A stretch of 64,000 nt of DNA from Maea johnstoni. Its lineage: Eukaryota; Annelida; Polychaeta; Spionida; Magelonidae. How positions within the stretch are numbered: the stretch's first letter is position 1; the number at the start of each line of letters is the position of its first letter. Of this stretch, positions 63,490 through 64,000 are shown piece after piece. Below the pieces are notes generated by a model. That model saw only the letters and a program-made list of their open reading frames with translations. It made no database searches and was not told the DNA's origin. The translations under genes were made by a program, and so were the position numbers. Where the stretch lies: positions 1,456,351-1,520,350 of the forward strand of contig OZ012687.1 in the NCBI GenBank assembly GCA_963942565.1. Direction: 5' to 3'.

Positions 63490-63960
63490 CGATTAAAGTT
63501 TTTTAAATTCGAAGACACTAAGAGAAGTAAATGAACTAGTGGACAAAACTCACTATTATATTTGCACTGTCTAGGATTATCTTATCATTACATCATCTGC
63601 AGATACTGGGACTACCATAGCGATGTAATATGCAAAGATAATAGGGTAGCTTGTAAGTCAAGTTCTTCCATGAATTTGAAAAACGAGACTTGTTGTGATA
63701 TAGCAATTGTAGCCTGTAATTACATGACCCCACCCGTGGTTATATTTATTAGGCAGTGAAGAAGGGCGTGGCCATCACAGACGCTACCAATTATATACAG
63801 CACACTAAAAGCCATTCTCGCATCATATACCGGGCACATGCGTTCGTGCGAATGACTGGGTCTTGTATAAAGACTTTGAAGTTGGCTGTTGCCACCAATT
63901 TAACTATTGCCTTCTCATAGCTTAGTATTTTTAAGCAATCATTTCGATTTACTCAGTCCT
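63490..63960 (+). repeat. Paralogous 'empty' copy of the intronic segment
   Basis: It aligns continuously with 53600-53765 followed by 59577-59960. It contains no FB3, no CR1/L2 fragment and no MITE, so it shows the segment as it was before those insertions. Confidence 0.8.
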
Positions 63961-64000
63961 TTATCCAACTACTCAAACTGTCTTTTTCATTTTACTCTAA

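Overview
The window is nuclear DNA from a metazoan, most likely a marine invertebrate. The grounds are spliced host exons with GT-AG borders, several LINE fragments, a Polinton/Maverick, large inverted-repeat (foldback) elements and seven long (TA)n arrays. The species and phylum cannot be read from the sequence. The window is gene-poor and repeat-rich, and the host genes I can support are all on the minus strand.

Layout. (1) 0-8 kb: a minus-strand LINE relic, then a 5'-truncated LINE (2235-4885) between two 235-bp direct repeats that look identical, then a diverged tandem duplication and a CR1/L2-like LINE fragment that stops at a (TA)n array. (2) 8.4-17 kb: the first exon of a secreted PAN/Apple-domain protein, an 878-bp element with TTAA ends, the penultimate exon of translation release factor eRF1, and a few exons of an unidentified gene. 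(3) 17.4-36 kb: one broken Polinton/Maverick with, in order, family-B DNA polymerase, two small proteins, integrase with chromodomain, packaging ATPase, capsid-module genes, adenovirus-type protease and two tandem dUTPase-like genes. A 7.3-kb non-coding foldback element is inserted in it, flanked by a 237-bp duplication of Polinton sequence. (4) 37.3-43.3 kb: an unassigned open frame running into a second foldback element. (5) 43.3-50.3 kb: mostly non-coding sequence and microsatellites. (6) 50.3-61.5 kb: a two-exon leucine-rich-repeat membrane-protein gene with an 8.7-kb intron, and a deleted partial copy of its end downstream. The intron holds layered insertions: a third foldback element (5.4 kb, 6-bp target duplication) inside a CR1/L2 fragment, with a MITE inside the foldback. 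(7) 61.8-64 kb: a compound minisatellite, a (TA)n array and a paralogous copy of the intronic segment that lacks those insertions.

The points most worth follow-up are the two insertion-linked duplications of nearly equal, unusually large size (235 and 237 bp), the three unrelated coding-free foldback elements with kilobase arms, the tandem dUTPase-like pair in the Polinton, and the eRF1 exon lying just downstream of exons that are not eRF1.
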